Shown here: positions 53,765 to 62,699 of the stretch, in pieces
How positions within the stretch are numbered: the stretch's first letter is position 1
Layout of the letters: every line of letters starts with the position of its first letter
From: Flavobacterium nackdongense
Lineage (GTDB): Bacteria; Bacteroidota; Bacteroidia; Flavobacteriales; Flavobacteriaceae
Reading direction: 5' to 3'
Length of the DNA: 64,000 bases
Assembly: GCF_004355225.1 (NCBI RefSeq)
Contig: NZ_CP037933.1
Span: forward strand, 372,001 to 436,000
The notes under the pieces: model-generated
What the model was told of the DNA's origin: nothing
Database searches by the model: none
Seen by the model: only the letters and a program-made list of their open reading frames with translations
Translations under genes and position numbers: made by a program

Positions 53765-55144
53765 ATGTTTTCATTTTCATTCAAAAACAGAATTGCTTTC
53801 TACTATATTATCAGCACTGGTTTATTGATTTCGGCGGTTTTTTTCGTCATTTATCAAATCATTGATCACAGTGTAAATGAGCATATTAATGAGGATATAA
53901 AAGATGAAGTAGAAAAGCATTTAAAAGAGATTGAAATTGATTACAACAATACCTACCTGATTCAAGTGGATCAATGGCGGGCCCGTGAGCACAACACCGT
54001 CAATGTGAATCCGGTTTTCGTCCAATTTTTTGATATAAACAACCAATTGATTGATAAATCTCCTAATTTAAAAGGGCTACAACTCAAAATGTACCCGGAG
54101 ACTTTGAACAATAAATTCATAGACACCTACTTGAATAAAAAGCCAATCCGACAAATTCAGGTACCGCTTTTGGATAGGAAAAAAGTGATCGGTCATTTGT
54201 TTATCGCAATGTCCCTCGATGATTCGACAATGATTTTGAAGAATCTTGAAGAAACGCTCTTAATTGCTTTTCCACTGATTTTACTCGTTCTTTTCTTGAT
54301 TGCTCGATTTATTGCCGGAAGAAGTTTAATTCCGGTTACACTGATTACAGAGACTTCAAGCAGAATTACCAAAGACAATCTGAAAGAACGCATTATTTTG
54401 CCAAAAAACAAAGACGAACTTTATGTACTTTCAAAAACCATCAACGAATTGTTGGAACGAATTGAAAAAGCGGTGCAAAGAGAAAAACAATTCACCTCAG
54501 ATGCTTCGCACGAATTGAGGACACCATTGACTGTTTTGAAAGGAACTTTAGAAGTCTTGATAAGAAAACCCAGAACGCAAGCCGACTACGAAGAAAAAAT
54601 AAAATACGGCATTGCCGAAGTGAATCGAATGAATAATTTGGTAGATCAGCTACTGCTGCTGGCTCGATTCGAAAATCAAATTCAAAGTTTAAAAACCGAA
54701 AAAGTGTATTTAAATGCCTTGATTTTGGATATTCTGACGCGCTATTCCTTGAAAATGAATGCCAAAAAAATCAGCATCAATCAATCTTTTTCAAAGGATT
54801 TTTATGTAGAGTCTGATAATTATTTGGTTTCCATAATCATTAGCAATTTTATTAGCAACGCCATCAAATATTCGAATGAAAATGGCACGATTTCCATTTC
54901 CCTTTCGAAAAATAATACCGCCACCGTTTGCACCATCACCGATAACGGCATTGGAATTCCAAAAGAAGATTTGGACAAAATTCTGAATCCATTTTATCGC
55001 TCCAATCCAACACTTCATCCTGAAATTAAAGGTTTTGGATTAGGACTTTCAATTGTAAAACGATTGGCAGAATTACTCCATATCCAATTCGAAATTCGAA
55101 GCGAAATCAATAAAGGAACAACAGTGGTTTTACATTTTTATTAA
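53765..55144 (+). CDS. Membrane sensor histidine kinase
   Basis: A 459-aa HK of the common two-helix type: membrane helices at about 12-30 and 165-186, a ~130-residue periplasmic sensor, a HAMP-like segment, phospho-accepting His249 in SDASHELRTPLTVL, N box (SNFISNAIKYS), and G boxes (DNGIGIPKEDL, KGFGLGLSIVKRL). It should phosphorylate the OmpR-type regulator encoded 9 bases upstream. The signal is unknown. Confidence 0.95.
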   Translation: MFSFSFKNRIAFYYIISTGLLISAVFFVIYQIIDHSVNEHINEDIKDEVEKHLKEIEIDYNNTYLIQVDQWRAREHNTVNVNPVFVQFFDINNQLIDKSPNLKGLQLKMYPETLNNKFIDTYLNKKPIRQIQVPLLDRKKVIGHLFIAMSLDDSTMILKNLEETLLIAFPLILLVLFLIARFIAGRSLIPVTLITETSSRITKDNLKERIILPKNKDELYVLSKTINELLERIEKAVQREKQFTSDASHELRTPLTVLKGTLEVLIRKPRTQADYEEKIKYGIAEVNRMNNLVDQLLLLARFENQIQSLKTEKVYLNALILDILTRYSLKMNAKKISINQSFSKDFYVESDNYLVSIIISNFISNAIKYSNENGTISISLSKNNTATVCTITDNGIGIPKEDLDKILNPFYRSNPTLHPEIKGFGLGLSIVKRLAELLHIQFEIRSEINKGTTVVLHFY

Positions 55145-55255
55145 TTTTGATATTTGTAGATTAAATAATACACCGTTTATCTGGGAAGTAAAGGAATTGA
55201 AAATATCACACTTAAATAACAAGCAATACAATTTTAACTTTAAACAATACTAATT

Positions 55256-55768
55256 ATGAACGAAGCACATGTACACATGGTAGTAAACCATTTTCCAATT
55301 ATCGGGACGATTTTGGGATTGGGAATTTTAATTGCAGGAATGATTTTGAAAAATACTTCGGTAAAAAACACCGCATATTGTCTGTTTGTAATTGCGGCTA
55401 TTTTTGCTGCTATTAGTATGGGAACTGGCGAAGGAGCAGAGGAGATGGTGGAAGATATGCCTTCTGTTGGCAAAGAAATTATTCACGAACACGAAGAAAT
55501 GGCCGAAAAACTGGCCATAGTTTTATATTCCTTAGGCGTAATTTCCTTAATTGGTTTGTTTGTAAATTATAAAAAGCATAGAAACGCCAGATCGGTTTCC
55601 TATATTGCAGTTGTAGTAGCCATCATTGGCGTATTTTTTGCGCAACAAACAGGAACAACAGGAGGAGAAATTCGTCACACCGAAATCCGACCTAACGCTG
55701 TTTCAGCTGGGGGTGCAGAGCAAAATGCTGCTGCTTTAGAAGAAGGGGAAAGCGAAAACAAAGAATAG
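55256..55768 (+). CDS. Small DUF2231-like membrane protein
   Basis: A 170-aa protein with four membrane helices. The N-terminus HVHMVVNHFPIIGTILGLGIL and HEHEEMAEKLAIVLY contain His residues at helix starts, as in DUF2231-type proteins thought to bind b-type haem. TGTTGGEIRHTEIR near residue 140 is followed by an acidic, Ala-rich tail (AALEEGESENKE). It may take part in membrane electron transfer of the adjacent redox locus. The function is not established. Confidence 0.75.
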   Translation: MNEAHVHMVVNHFPIIGTILGLGILIAGMILKNTSVKNTAYCLFVIAAIFAAISMGTGEGAEEMVEDMPSVGKEIIHEHEEMAEKLAIVLYSLGVISLIGLFVNYKKHRNARSVSYIAVVVAIIGVFFAQQTGTTGGEIRHTEIRPNAVSAGGAEQNAAALEEGESENKE

Positions 55769-55787
55769 TATTCTGATTTTTTCAAAC

Positions 55788-55825
55788 AAAAAAAGAGGAT
55801 AGTTTTCCAACTGTCCTCTCTTTTT
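55788..55825. terminator. Bidirectional terminator between convergent genes
   Basis: The stem AAAAAGAGGATAGTT / AACTGTCCTCTCTTTTT (one G-T or mismatch pair, loop TTCC) carries an A run on its left and a T run on its right, so it can act in both directions. It lies between the DUF2231-like gene (plus) and the acyl-CoA dehydrogenase (minus). Confidence 0.88.
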
Positions 55826-55858
55826 CACAAATTAAACCAATTAAACTATCGTTTACAA

Positions 55859-57649
55859 CTAGAAACAGTATTCATTTTCTGCCACTAATTTTGTGGTAAT
55901 CAACTCTCTTAATCCAATGATATTCGGCATATTGGTGTACTTTGTAAAACGACGCAATCCCATCAACATCATTCGTTGTTCGTCGCCTTCTGCAAAAGAA
56001 ATGACACTTTCTTTCCCTTTTTGAGTAACAACATCCACTGCTTTATACAAATATAATTTTGCCATCGCAATTTGTTCTTTAACTTGATCTTCACCCATTT
56101 TCTTAGCCATTTTTTCAGTTCTTAAAATAGTAGATTCCGCCATATAGATTTCAATCAAAATATCGGCTGCGGCGATCAATAATTGTTGGTGTCCTTCTAA
56201 ATCAGGGCCGTATTTTTGAACCGCGCCGCCGGCAACCATCAGGAATGCTTTTTTTAATTTAGTCAACATTTCTTTTTCTTCTGAAAATAATTCAGAGTAA
56301 TCTGGCGTATCGAATGAAGGAATTCCCATTAATTCTTCTTGAACTTTTGTGGCGGGTCCTAATAAATCAACGTGACCTTTGAATGCTTTTTTAATCAACA
56401 TTCCAACCGATAGCATTCTGTTGATTTCGTTGGTACCTTCATAAATTCTGGCGATTCTGGCATCACGCCAAGCGCTTTCCATCGGTGTATCTTCAGAAAA
56501 TCCCATTCCTCCAAAAATCTGAATCCCTTCATCAGCACAGTTTTGGACATCTTCAGAAACTGCCACTTTTAGGATAGAACATTCAATCGCAAATTCTTCC
56601 ACGCCTTTTAGTTCGGCTTCTTGATGCGAAGTCCCCTCGGCTTCTCTGGTTGAAATTCTGTCTTCAATATCTTTTGCAGCTCTGTATGTCGCACTTTCGC
56701 CAGCATAACAAGAGGTTGCCATTTCTGCCAATTTGTATCGAATGGCTCCAAATTGTGAGATTGGAGTGTTGAATTGCACTCTTTCGTTGGCATATTTTAC
56801 CGCTCCTGAAGTCACTCTTCGTTGCGCGTCCAAACAAGCGGCGGCAAGTTTTATACGTCCAACATTTAAGGCGTTCATCGCAATTTTAAACCCATTTCCT
56901 CTCTCCGAAAGCATATTTTCGACTGGAACCTTGGTGTCTGCAAAGAAAACTTGTCGCGTGGATGAAGCCCGGATTCCTAATTTATGTTCTTCTTCACCCA
57001 TTGTAATTCCGTTACTTGGGTCATTTTCTACTATGAAACCGGTAATGTTTTTATCATCGCCAATACGGGCGAAGACAATGAATAACGAGCAAAATCCGGC
57101 ATTGGAAATCCACATTTTTCCCCCTGTAATTTTATAATGTGTTCCATCCTCAGACAAAACTGCTTTTGTTTTTCCCGAATTGGCATCCGATCCTGCGCCT
57201 GGTTCTGTCAAACAATAAGCGCCAAACCATTCGCCAGAAGCTAGTTTTGGAACGTATTTTTGTTTTTGTTCTTCGGATCCGTACAAAGTAATAGGCATTG
57301 TTCCAATACCAGTATGCGCTCCGAAAGCCGTAGAGAAAGAGCCCGTTCCTCCGGAAATGTAATCACAAACCAAAACGGTATTTACGAATCCCATTCCCAT
57401 TCCGCCATACGCTTCAGGAACGGCAACACTCAAAAAGCCCATTTCACCGGCCTGCCTCATCGTTTCTTCTGTAAAAGCGTAGTCTTTCTTCTCGTAGCGA
57501 ACTTTGTTAGGCCAAATTTCCTTGTCTACAAATTCTTTTACAGAATCACGCATCATTATTTGCTCTTCATTGAAATCTTCGGGAGTGAAGATGTCTTCAC
57601 ATTTTGTCTCTTTTACGATGAATTGACCACCGCGTGTTTTATCAGTCAT
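55859..57649 (-). CDS. Acyl-CoA dehydrogenase
   Basis: A 596-aa flavoprotein, about 200 residues longer than the short/medium-chain enzymes. It has CLTEPGAGSDANSG, GGKMWISNAGFC, IGIRASSTRQVFF-like (KLGIRASSTRQV) and QIFGGMGFSEDTPMESAWRDARIARIYEGTNEI, then a C-terminal extension of ~170 residues as in VLCAD-like enzymes. It takes the first step of fatty-acid beta-oxidation. It is downstream of thiolase and separated from it by palindromic element B. Confidence 0.95.
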   Translation of the reverse strand: MTDKTRGGQFIVKETKCEDIFTPEDFNEEQIMMRDSVKEFVDKEIWPNKVRYEKKDYAFTEETMRQAGEMGFLSVAVPEAYGGMGMGFVNTVLVCDYISGGTGSFSTAFGAHTGIGTMPITLYGSEEQKQKYVPKLASGEWFGAYCLTEPGAGSDANSGKTKAVLSEDGTHYKITGGKMWISNAGFCSLFIVFARIGDDKNITGFIVENDPSNGITMGEEEHKLGIRASSTRQVFFADTKVPVENMLSERGNGFKIAMNALNVGRIKLAAACLDAQRRVTSGAVKYANERVQFNTPISQFGAIRYKLAEMATSCYAGESATYRAAKDIEDRISTREAEGTSHQEAELKGVEEFAIECSILKVAVSEDVQNCADEGIQIFGGMGFSEDTPMESAWRDARIARIYEGTNEINRMLSVGMLIKKAFKGHVDLLGPATKVQEELMGIPSFDTPDYSELFSEEKEMLTKLKKAFLMVAGGAVQKYGPDLEGHQQLLIAAADILIEIYMAESTILRTEKMAKKMGEDQVKEQIAMAKLYLYKAVDVVTQKGKESVISFAEGDEQRMMLMGLRRFTKYTNMPNIIGLRELITTKLVAENEYCF

Positions 57650-57653
57650 AATC

Positions 57654-57768
57654 AGCCCCCTAACCCCCGAAGGGGGAATTCCTACTAGGGGTAAGTAGGG
57701 TTTTAGTTTTTATACAGTATAATTTTATTTTTTATCACGAGAGTTCCCCCTTTGGGGGTTAGGGGGCT
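57654..57768. repeat. G/C-rich palindromic element, copy B
   Basis: The left arm (57654-57678, AGCCCCCTAACCCCCGAAGG...) is complementary to the right arm (57744-57768, ...GGGGGTTAGGGGGCT). Beyond the left arm, the sequence ATTCCTACTAGGGGTAAGTA matches copy C closely. The element spans the complete gap between acyl-CoA dehydrogenase and the end of the thiolase gene, overlapping the last 10 bases of the latter. Confidence 0.9.
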
Positions 57769-58946
57769 AATAACTCATAAATCCCCGCACTTCCTTGTCC
57801 AGTTCCTACGCACATAGAAACAATTCCATATTTACTTCCTCTTCGTTGCATTTCGTCGAATAGTTGAACGGATAATTTTGCTCCTGTACAACCTAGCGGA
57901 TGTCCTAATGCAATGGCTCCTCCATTGACATTCACAATGTCAGGATTTAAACCAAGTTCTCTAATTACCGCCAAAGATTGAGAGGCAAAGGCTTCGTTCA
58001 ACTCCACCAAATCAATATCTTTCAATTGCAATCCGGCTTGTCTCAAGGCTTTTGGAATGGCTTTCACTGGTCCAATTCCCATAATTCTTGGTTCAACTCC
58101 TGCTGAAGCAAAGTTGACCAAACGTGCAATAGGAGAGAGGTTTAACTCTTTTACCATTTCTTCACTCATAATCAAAACAAAAGCCGCACCATCGCTCATT
58201 TGAGAAGAATTTCCAGCAGTCACACTTCCGTCCGCTGCGAAAACGGGGCGCAAATTTGCCAATGCTTCCACCGAAGTTCCCGCTCTTGGGCCCTCGTCTT
58301 TATTTACGATGTATGATTTGGTTTCTTTTTTACCATTTTCATTTATGAAAGTTTGCTCCACTGAAATTGGTACAATTTGTTTGTCAAATTTACCTTCGGC
58401 TTGCGCTTTCAAAGCTTTATAATGAGATTGAAAAGCAAACTCATCTTGGTCGGCTCTAGAAATGTTGTATTGTTTGGCGACAGCTTCGGCAGTCAAACCC
58501 ATTCCCCAGTAGTAATCCTCGTGACCGTCTTTGGCTAAGGCATAATCAGGAGTTGGTTTGTAACCTCCCATCGGGATAAAACTCATACTTTCGGCACCAC
58601 CAGCAATGATACAATCTGCCATTCCAGACTGAATTTTAGCAGTTGCCATCCCGATGGTTTCTAGTCCTGAAGCGCAATATCTGTTGACGGTTACGCCCGG
58701 AACATCTTCAATTTTCAATCCCATTAAGGAAATCAATCGTCCCATATTCAATCCTTGTTCGGCTTCGGGCATCGCATTTCCAACCATTACATCGTCTATG
58801 CGTTTTTTGTCGAAATCCGGCAATTCATTCATCATAAATTGAATGGTTTCTGCGGCTAATTCATCTGGGCGCTTGAATCTAAATACACCTTTTGGGGCTT
58901 TTCCCACGGCAGTTCTGTATGCTTTTACTATATAGGCTGTTTTCAT
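57759..58946 (-). CDS. fadA: Acetyl-CoA acyltransferase (thiolase)
   Basis: A 395-aa thiolase. The nucleophilic Cys is in NRYCASGLETIGMA, the second His in NEAFASQSLAVIREL/GGAIALGHPLGCTGA, and the final Cys/Gly loop in SMCVGTGQGSAGIYEL. It cleaves 3-ketoacyl-CoA in beta-oxidation. It lies in the same direction as the fused hydratase/dehydrogenase gene, with palindromic element C between. The gene name is by function and context. Confidence 0.94.
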   Translation of the reverse strand: MKTAYIVKAYRTAVGKAPKGVFRFKRPDELAAETIQFMMNELPDFDKKRIDDVMVGNAMPEAEQGLNMGRLISLMGLKIEDVPGVTVNRYCASGLETIGMATAKIQSGMADCIIAGGAESMSFIPMGGYKPTPDYALAKDGHEDYYWGMGLTAEAVAKQYNISRADQDEFAFQSHYKALKAQAEGKFDKQIVPISVEQTFINENGKKETKSYIVNKDEGPRAGTSVEALANLRPVFAADGSVTAGNSSQMSDGAAFVLIMSEEMVKELNLSPIARLVNFASAGVEPRIMGIGPVKAIPKALRQAGLQLKDIDLVELNEAFASQSLAVIRELGLNPDIVNVNGGAIALGHPLGCTGAKLSVQLFDEMQRRGSKYGIVSMCVGTGQGSAGIYELLAP

Positions 58947-58949
58947 ATT

Positions 58950-59120
58950 AGCCCCCTAACCCCCGAAGGGGGAATTCCTATTAGGGGTAAATAGGATTTT
59001 AAATCACATCTTTTTTATGGAAATGCGATATATTATTTTTTCAATTATTTAAAGAACTTCTTATATTATATAAATAGTATTTACAATTTTGAGAGTTCCC
59101 CCTTCGGGGGTTAGGGGGCT
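58950..59120. repeat. G/C-rich palindromic element, copy C
   Basis: The 25-base left arm (58950-58974, AGCCCCCTAACCCCCGAAGG...) is the exact reverse complement of the right arm (59096-59120). A 121-base AT-rich interior separates them. It fills the gap between the thiolase start and the end of the fused gene. It is the longest and best-preserved of the three copies. Confidence 0.92.
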
Positions 59121-61509
59121 AATTCCTCAAAGGTTTCCCTTTTGTTAACATAAACTGAATTCTCTCTAATGTTTTCCTTTCGGTGCAAAGCGATAAAAAT
59201 GCTTCTCTTTCAATATCTAATAAATATTGTTCGCTTACTAATGTTGGCTCTGATAAGTCACCACCAGCCATTACATAAGCCAGTTTGTTGGCAATTTTCT
59301 TGTCGTGTTCCGAGATGTATTTTCCAGCTTCCATTTGGTCGGTTCCTACCAAGAACATTCCCAAAGCTTGTTTTCCCAAAACTTTCACGTCACTTCTGCG
59401 AATAGGTTGAGTGTAACCGGCTTCTGCCATTAGTAAAGCGTGTTTTTTGGCTTCGGCAATTTGGCGGTCTTTGTTGACTACAACCACATCTTTTCCGTGT
59501 TGTAATATTCCCAAGTCAAAAGCTTCGTGAGCTGAAGTTGACACTTTAGCCATAGCCACTGTCAAGAAATATTCCTGCAAAACATTCAATTCGACATCGT
59601 TTTTACGGAATAAATCGGAAGCTCGCAACGCCATTTCTTTCGATCCGCCGCCACCCGGAATTACTCCAACTCCAAATTCAACCAATCCAATGTAGGTTTC
59701 GGCAGCAGCTACCACTTTATCGGCGTGCATACTCATTTCGCAACCACCACCCAAAGTCATTCCGTGAGGCGCAACCACAACTGGAATTCCGGAATAGCGT
59801 ACGCGCATCATTGTATCTTGGAACATTTTGATGGCCATATTGAGTTCTTCGTATTCTTGTTCGACCGCCATCATAAATATCATTCCAATATTGGCACCCA
59901 CAGAGAAATTCGCTCCTTGGTTTCCAATAACCAAACCTTGATATTCTTTTTCGGACAAATCGATGGCTTTGTTGATGGCCTGTAGAACGTCACCACCAAT
60001 AGTATTCATCTTAGACTGGAATTCTAAATTCAAGATTCCGTCTCCTAAATCTTGTATAATAGCACCGCTGTTGCTCCATACTTTTTTGCTTTCGCGAATG
60101 TTGTTCAGGATGATAAAAGCGTCTTGTCCCGGAACTTTAATCTGTGTTTTATTTGGAATATTATAAAAATAAGTGGCTCCTTCTTTAACCGAATAAAAAC
60201 TTGAAATTCCAGCACCTAACATCTCACTAACCCAAGCAGGTGAACTTAAACCTTCATCTTTGATCATTTCGATTCCATTAGCAACTCCAATGGCATCCCA
60301 AATTTCGAAAGGGCCGTTTTCCCAACCGAAACCTGCTTTCATCGCATCGTCGATTTTGTATAATTCGTCTGATATTTCAGGAATTCTATTGGAAACATAA
60401 GCAAACATTGCAGCGAAACTTCGTCTGTAAAATTCTCCTGCTTTGTCTTTTCCTTTTACTAAAACTTTGAAGCGATTGATGGGTTTGTCAATGGTTTTTG
60501 TTAGTTCTAAAGTGGCAAAAGATGCTTTTTTGGCAGGACGATATTCTAAGGTGTCTAAATCTAATGAGAGAATGTCTCTACCTTCTTTTTTATAAAAACC
60601 TTGCCCTGTTTTGCTTCCCAACCATTTATTCTCCATCATTTTGTTGATGAAATCCGGTAATTTGAATAATTCGTGTTGTTCGTCGTTCGGGCAGTTTTCG
60701 TAAATTCCGTTGGCAACGTGTACCAAAGTATCCAAACCAACGACATCAACCGTTCTGAAAGTCGCCGATTTTGGTCTTCCGATGACTGGACCTGTAAGTT
60801 TGTCGACTTCTTCGATTGTTAAACCTAATTCTTTAACCAAATGGAATAAACTTTGGATTCCGAAAATTCCAATTCGGTTTCCAATAAAAGCGGGAGTATC
60901 TTTGGCCACGACCGAAGTTTTGCCCAAGAATTTCTCTCCATATATAGTCAGGAAGTCCAATACTTCGGTTGAAGTCTGTGGACCCGGAATAATTTCGAAT
61001 AATTTTAGATAACGCGCAGGATTAAAAAAGTGTGTACCACAGAAGTGTTTCTGAAAATCTTCGCTTCGTCCTTCGCTCATAAAATGAATGGGGATTCCCG
61101 AAGTGTTTGAAGTGATTAAAGTTCCCGGTTTGCGGTATTTTTCGATTTGTTCGAACACCATTTTTTTGATGTCCAAACGCTCCACTACTACTTCAATAAT
61201 CCAATCGACATTGGCAATCTTAGCCATATCATCGGTGGTATTTCCAGTCGTAATTCGGCTAGCGAATTTCTGATGATAAATAGGCGAGGGCTTTGATTTT
61301 AAAGCATTTTGAAAATGTTCGTTGACCAATCGATTGCGAACAATTTTGCTGTCTAATGTCAATCCTTTTTTGGTTTCGGCATCAGTGAGTGCGTTGGGAA
61401 CAATGTCCAAAAGTAATACTTCGACCCCAATATTGGCAAAATGACAAGCAATTCCTGAACCCATAATTCCAGACCCAATTACTGCTACTTTTTTAATAGT
61501 TCTTTTCAT
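59119..61509 (-). CDS. fadB: Fused 3-hydroxyacyl-CoA dehydrogenase / enoyl-CoA hydratase
   Basis: A 796-aa bifunctional enzyme. I start it at the ATG at 61509 (MKRTIKKVAVIG); the in-frame TTG two codons upstream is less likely. The N-terminal NAD-binding part has VIGSGIMGSGIACHFANIGV, HFFNPARYLKLFEII and the hydroxyacyl-CoA dehydrogenase C-terminal domains. The crotonase part follows at about 475 (LVIGNQGANFSVGANIGMI) and contains HGMTLGGGCEMSMHAD and VGVIPGGGGSKEMALR. The domain order is dehydrogenase then hydratase, reverse of E. coli FadB, so the symbol denotes role only. Confidence 0.94.
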   Translation of the reverse strand: MKRTIKKVAVIGSGIMGSGIACHFANIGVEVLLLDIVPNALTDAETKKGLTLDSKIVRNRLVNEHFQNALKSKPSPIYHQKFASRITTGNTTDDMAKIANVDWIIEVVVERLDIKKMVFEQIEKYRKPGTLITSNTSGIPIHFMSEGRSEDFQKHFCGTHFFNPARYLKLFEIIPGPQTSTEVLDFLTIYGEKFLGKTSVVAKDTPAFIGNRIGIFGIQSLFHLVKELGLTIEEVDKLTGPVIGRPKSATFRTVDVVGLDTLVHVANGIYENCPNDEQHELFKLPDFINKMMENKWLGSKTGQGFYKKEGRDILSLDLDTLEYRPAKKASFATLELTKTIDKPINRFKVLVKGKDKAGEFYRRSFAAMFAYVSNRIPEISDELYKIDDAMKAGFGWENGPFEIWDAIGVANGIEMIKDEGLSSPAWVSEMLGAGISSFYSVKEGATYFYNIPNKTQIKVPGQDAFIILNNIRESKKVWSNSGAIIQDLGDGILNLEFQSKMNTIGGDVLQAINKAIDLSEKEYQGLVIGNQGANFSVGANIGMIFMMAVEQEYEELNMAIKMFQDTMMRVRYSGIPVVVAPHGMTLGGGCEMSMHADKVVAAAETYIGLVEFGVGVIPGGGGSKEMALRASDLFRKNDVELNVLQEYFLTVAMAKVSTSAHEAFDLGILQHGKDVVVVNKDRQIAEAKKHALLMAEAGYTQPIRRSDVKVLGKQALGMFLVGTDQMEAGKYISEHDKKIANKLAYVMAGGDLSEPTLVSEQYLLDIEREAFLSLCTERKTLERIQFMLTKGKPLRN

Positions 61510-61510
61510 T

Positions 61511-61630
61511 ATCAACTGTTTATAGTTTTATTCCGCTGCGCTCCATACAATTCGGCTACGCCTCGGGTTTTGTTTATGGTTTATAGTTATTAGATCATAA
61601 TCTATTTTCTATTATCTATATTCTAATCTC
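61511..61630. repeat. Repeat-rich gap before the fused beta-oxidation gene
   Basis: It contains CTGTTTATAGTTTTATTCCG, a G/C-rich segment CCGCTGCGCTCCATACAATT, and GTTTATGGTTTATAGTTATT, i.e. GTTTATAGTTT-type units like those at 39161 and 46023, plus a run of TCTATTTTCTATTATCTATA type. The promoter of the fused gene should lie here, but I cannot point to it. Confidence 0.5.
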
Positions 61631-61638
61631 TTTTTCTT

Positions 61639-62070
61639 CTAAAATATCTTCTTCTCCGAAATTAATTCATTGATGATATCTGAAACTTCAAGGAAATTTT
61701 GAAGTTGTTCAGGAGTAACATTTTGCTTTACAACATTATTAAATTGAAGCACCGTATTTTTAGACAATTCTCGTTTTTCTTTTCCAAATTCTGTTAGGTA
61801 AAGCAATACCCCACGACCATCAACTGGATTGGGTTTTTTATAAATCAACCCTTTTTCTTCCATATTTTTTAAGGTCCTTGTCAAACTTGTTGCTTCCATT
61901 CCCATCTTTGGGCCTAAGGCTGTTGACGGGGTTCCTTCTTCCTTGTCTATACTTAGTAATGCAAAACCTGTTGCCATCGTTGCGCCGTATTTGGTAGCTT
62001 CTTCATTGTACATTCTCGACACTGCTTGCCAGGTGGCTCTAAGTATATAGTCAATTGTTTTTTCTTTCAT
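61639..62070 (-). CDS. MarR-family transcriptional regulator
   Basis: A 143-aa winged-helix regulator. The wing region is ATSLTRTLKNMEEKGLIYKKPNPVDGRGVLLYLTEFG; the N-terminal helix RATWQAVSRMYNEEATKYGA and C-terminal helices form the dimer interface. It lies upstream of, and in the same direction as, the fused beta-oxidation gene, so it is a likely repressor of the fatty-acid genes responding to a CoA ester or fatty acid. That target is inferred from position. Confidence 0.9.
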   Translation of the reverse strand: MKEKTIDYILRATWQAVSRMYNEEATKYGATMATGFALLSIDKEEGTPSTALGPKMGMEATSLTRTLKNMEEKGLIYKKPNPVDGRGVLLYLTEFGKEKRELSKNTVLQFNNVVKQNVTPEQLQNFLEVSDIINELISEKKIF

Positions 62071-62145
62071 ATTTTTACTATAACGATTTCAAAGATAATA
62101 AAAAATACTATGCACGCATAATAAATGTATTTTTTTTATAAAAAA

Positions 62146-62172
62146 AAACTCCTCACGAAATTGAGGAGTTGT
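62146..62172 (-). terminator. Terminator after small membrane protein
   Basis: AACTCCTCA / TGAGGAGTT form a 9-bp stem with the loop CGAAAT; on the minus strand it is followed by a long T run (A run at 62138-62146 on the plus strand). It ends the transcript of the gene at 62190-62573. Confidence 0.85.
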
Positions 62173-62189
62173 TTTAAAGGGATTAATTT

Positions 62190-62573
62190 CTATTTCATTT
62201 TGCCTAAAGTTAAAGCTACGGAAGCTCCGACTAATGCGCCAATTACGGTAGATATAACAACATCTAAAACTATATTTTGATAATTCACAGGCATATTAGA
62301 GTACATAAAAAAATTCATAGATAAACTAGTAAAAAATCCAATAATTGCCCCTGCCTTCATTCCTGAGAGCGGTATTGTGATTCCCGCCCACTTGGTAAAA
62401 ATAAAAGCGATAAAAAGACCAAATGTTAAACATCCCAAAAAAGTAAAAACTAGATTCATATCTTCACCTTCTGGATAAATATCCTTAAAAAGAATTCCGT
62501 AAAACACCCATCCTAAAAGGAAGTTAACAAACCCACCTACAATTCCCGAAACTAATAAATTTTTCACATTCAT
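62190..62573 (-). CDS. Small four-helix membrane protein of unknown function
   Basis: I begin this 127-aa protein at ATG 62573 (MNVKNLLVSGIVGGFVNFLLG); a 30-residue upstream extension of the frame is polar and unlikely. Four membrane helices are predicted at about 6-25, 40-60, 72-90 and 100-122, with small residues (Gly/Ala) in the last (VISTVIGALVGASVALTLGK). I recognise no family with confidence. It is followed by a strong terminator and lies between the MarR and S33 hydrolase genes. Confidence 0.7.
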   Translation of the reverse strand: MNVKNLLVSGIVGGFVNFLLGWVFYGILFKDIYPEGEDMNLVFTFLGCLTFGLFIAFIFTKWAGITIPLSGMKAGAIIGFFTSLSMNFFMYSNMPVNYQNIVLDVVISTVIGALVGASVALTLGKMK

Positions 62574-62699
62574 AATTTTTGATTTAATTGGTTTATGATA
62601 TAAATGTATTAAATAATCGGATGGACTAGTCTTTAATTTGTTAAAATTATTAACTATTTGCAATATTATAATGTTAACAATATAGTTTAAGTGATTTTT

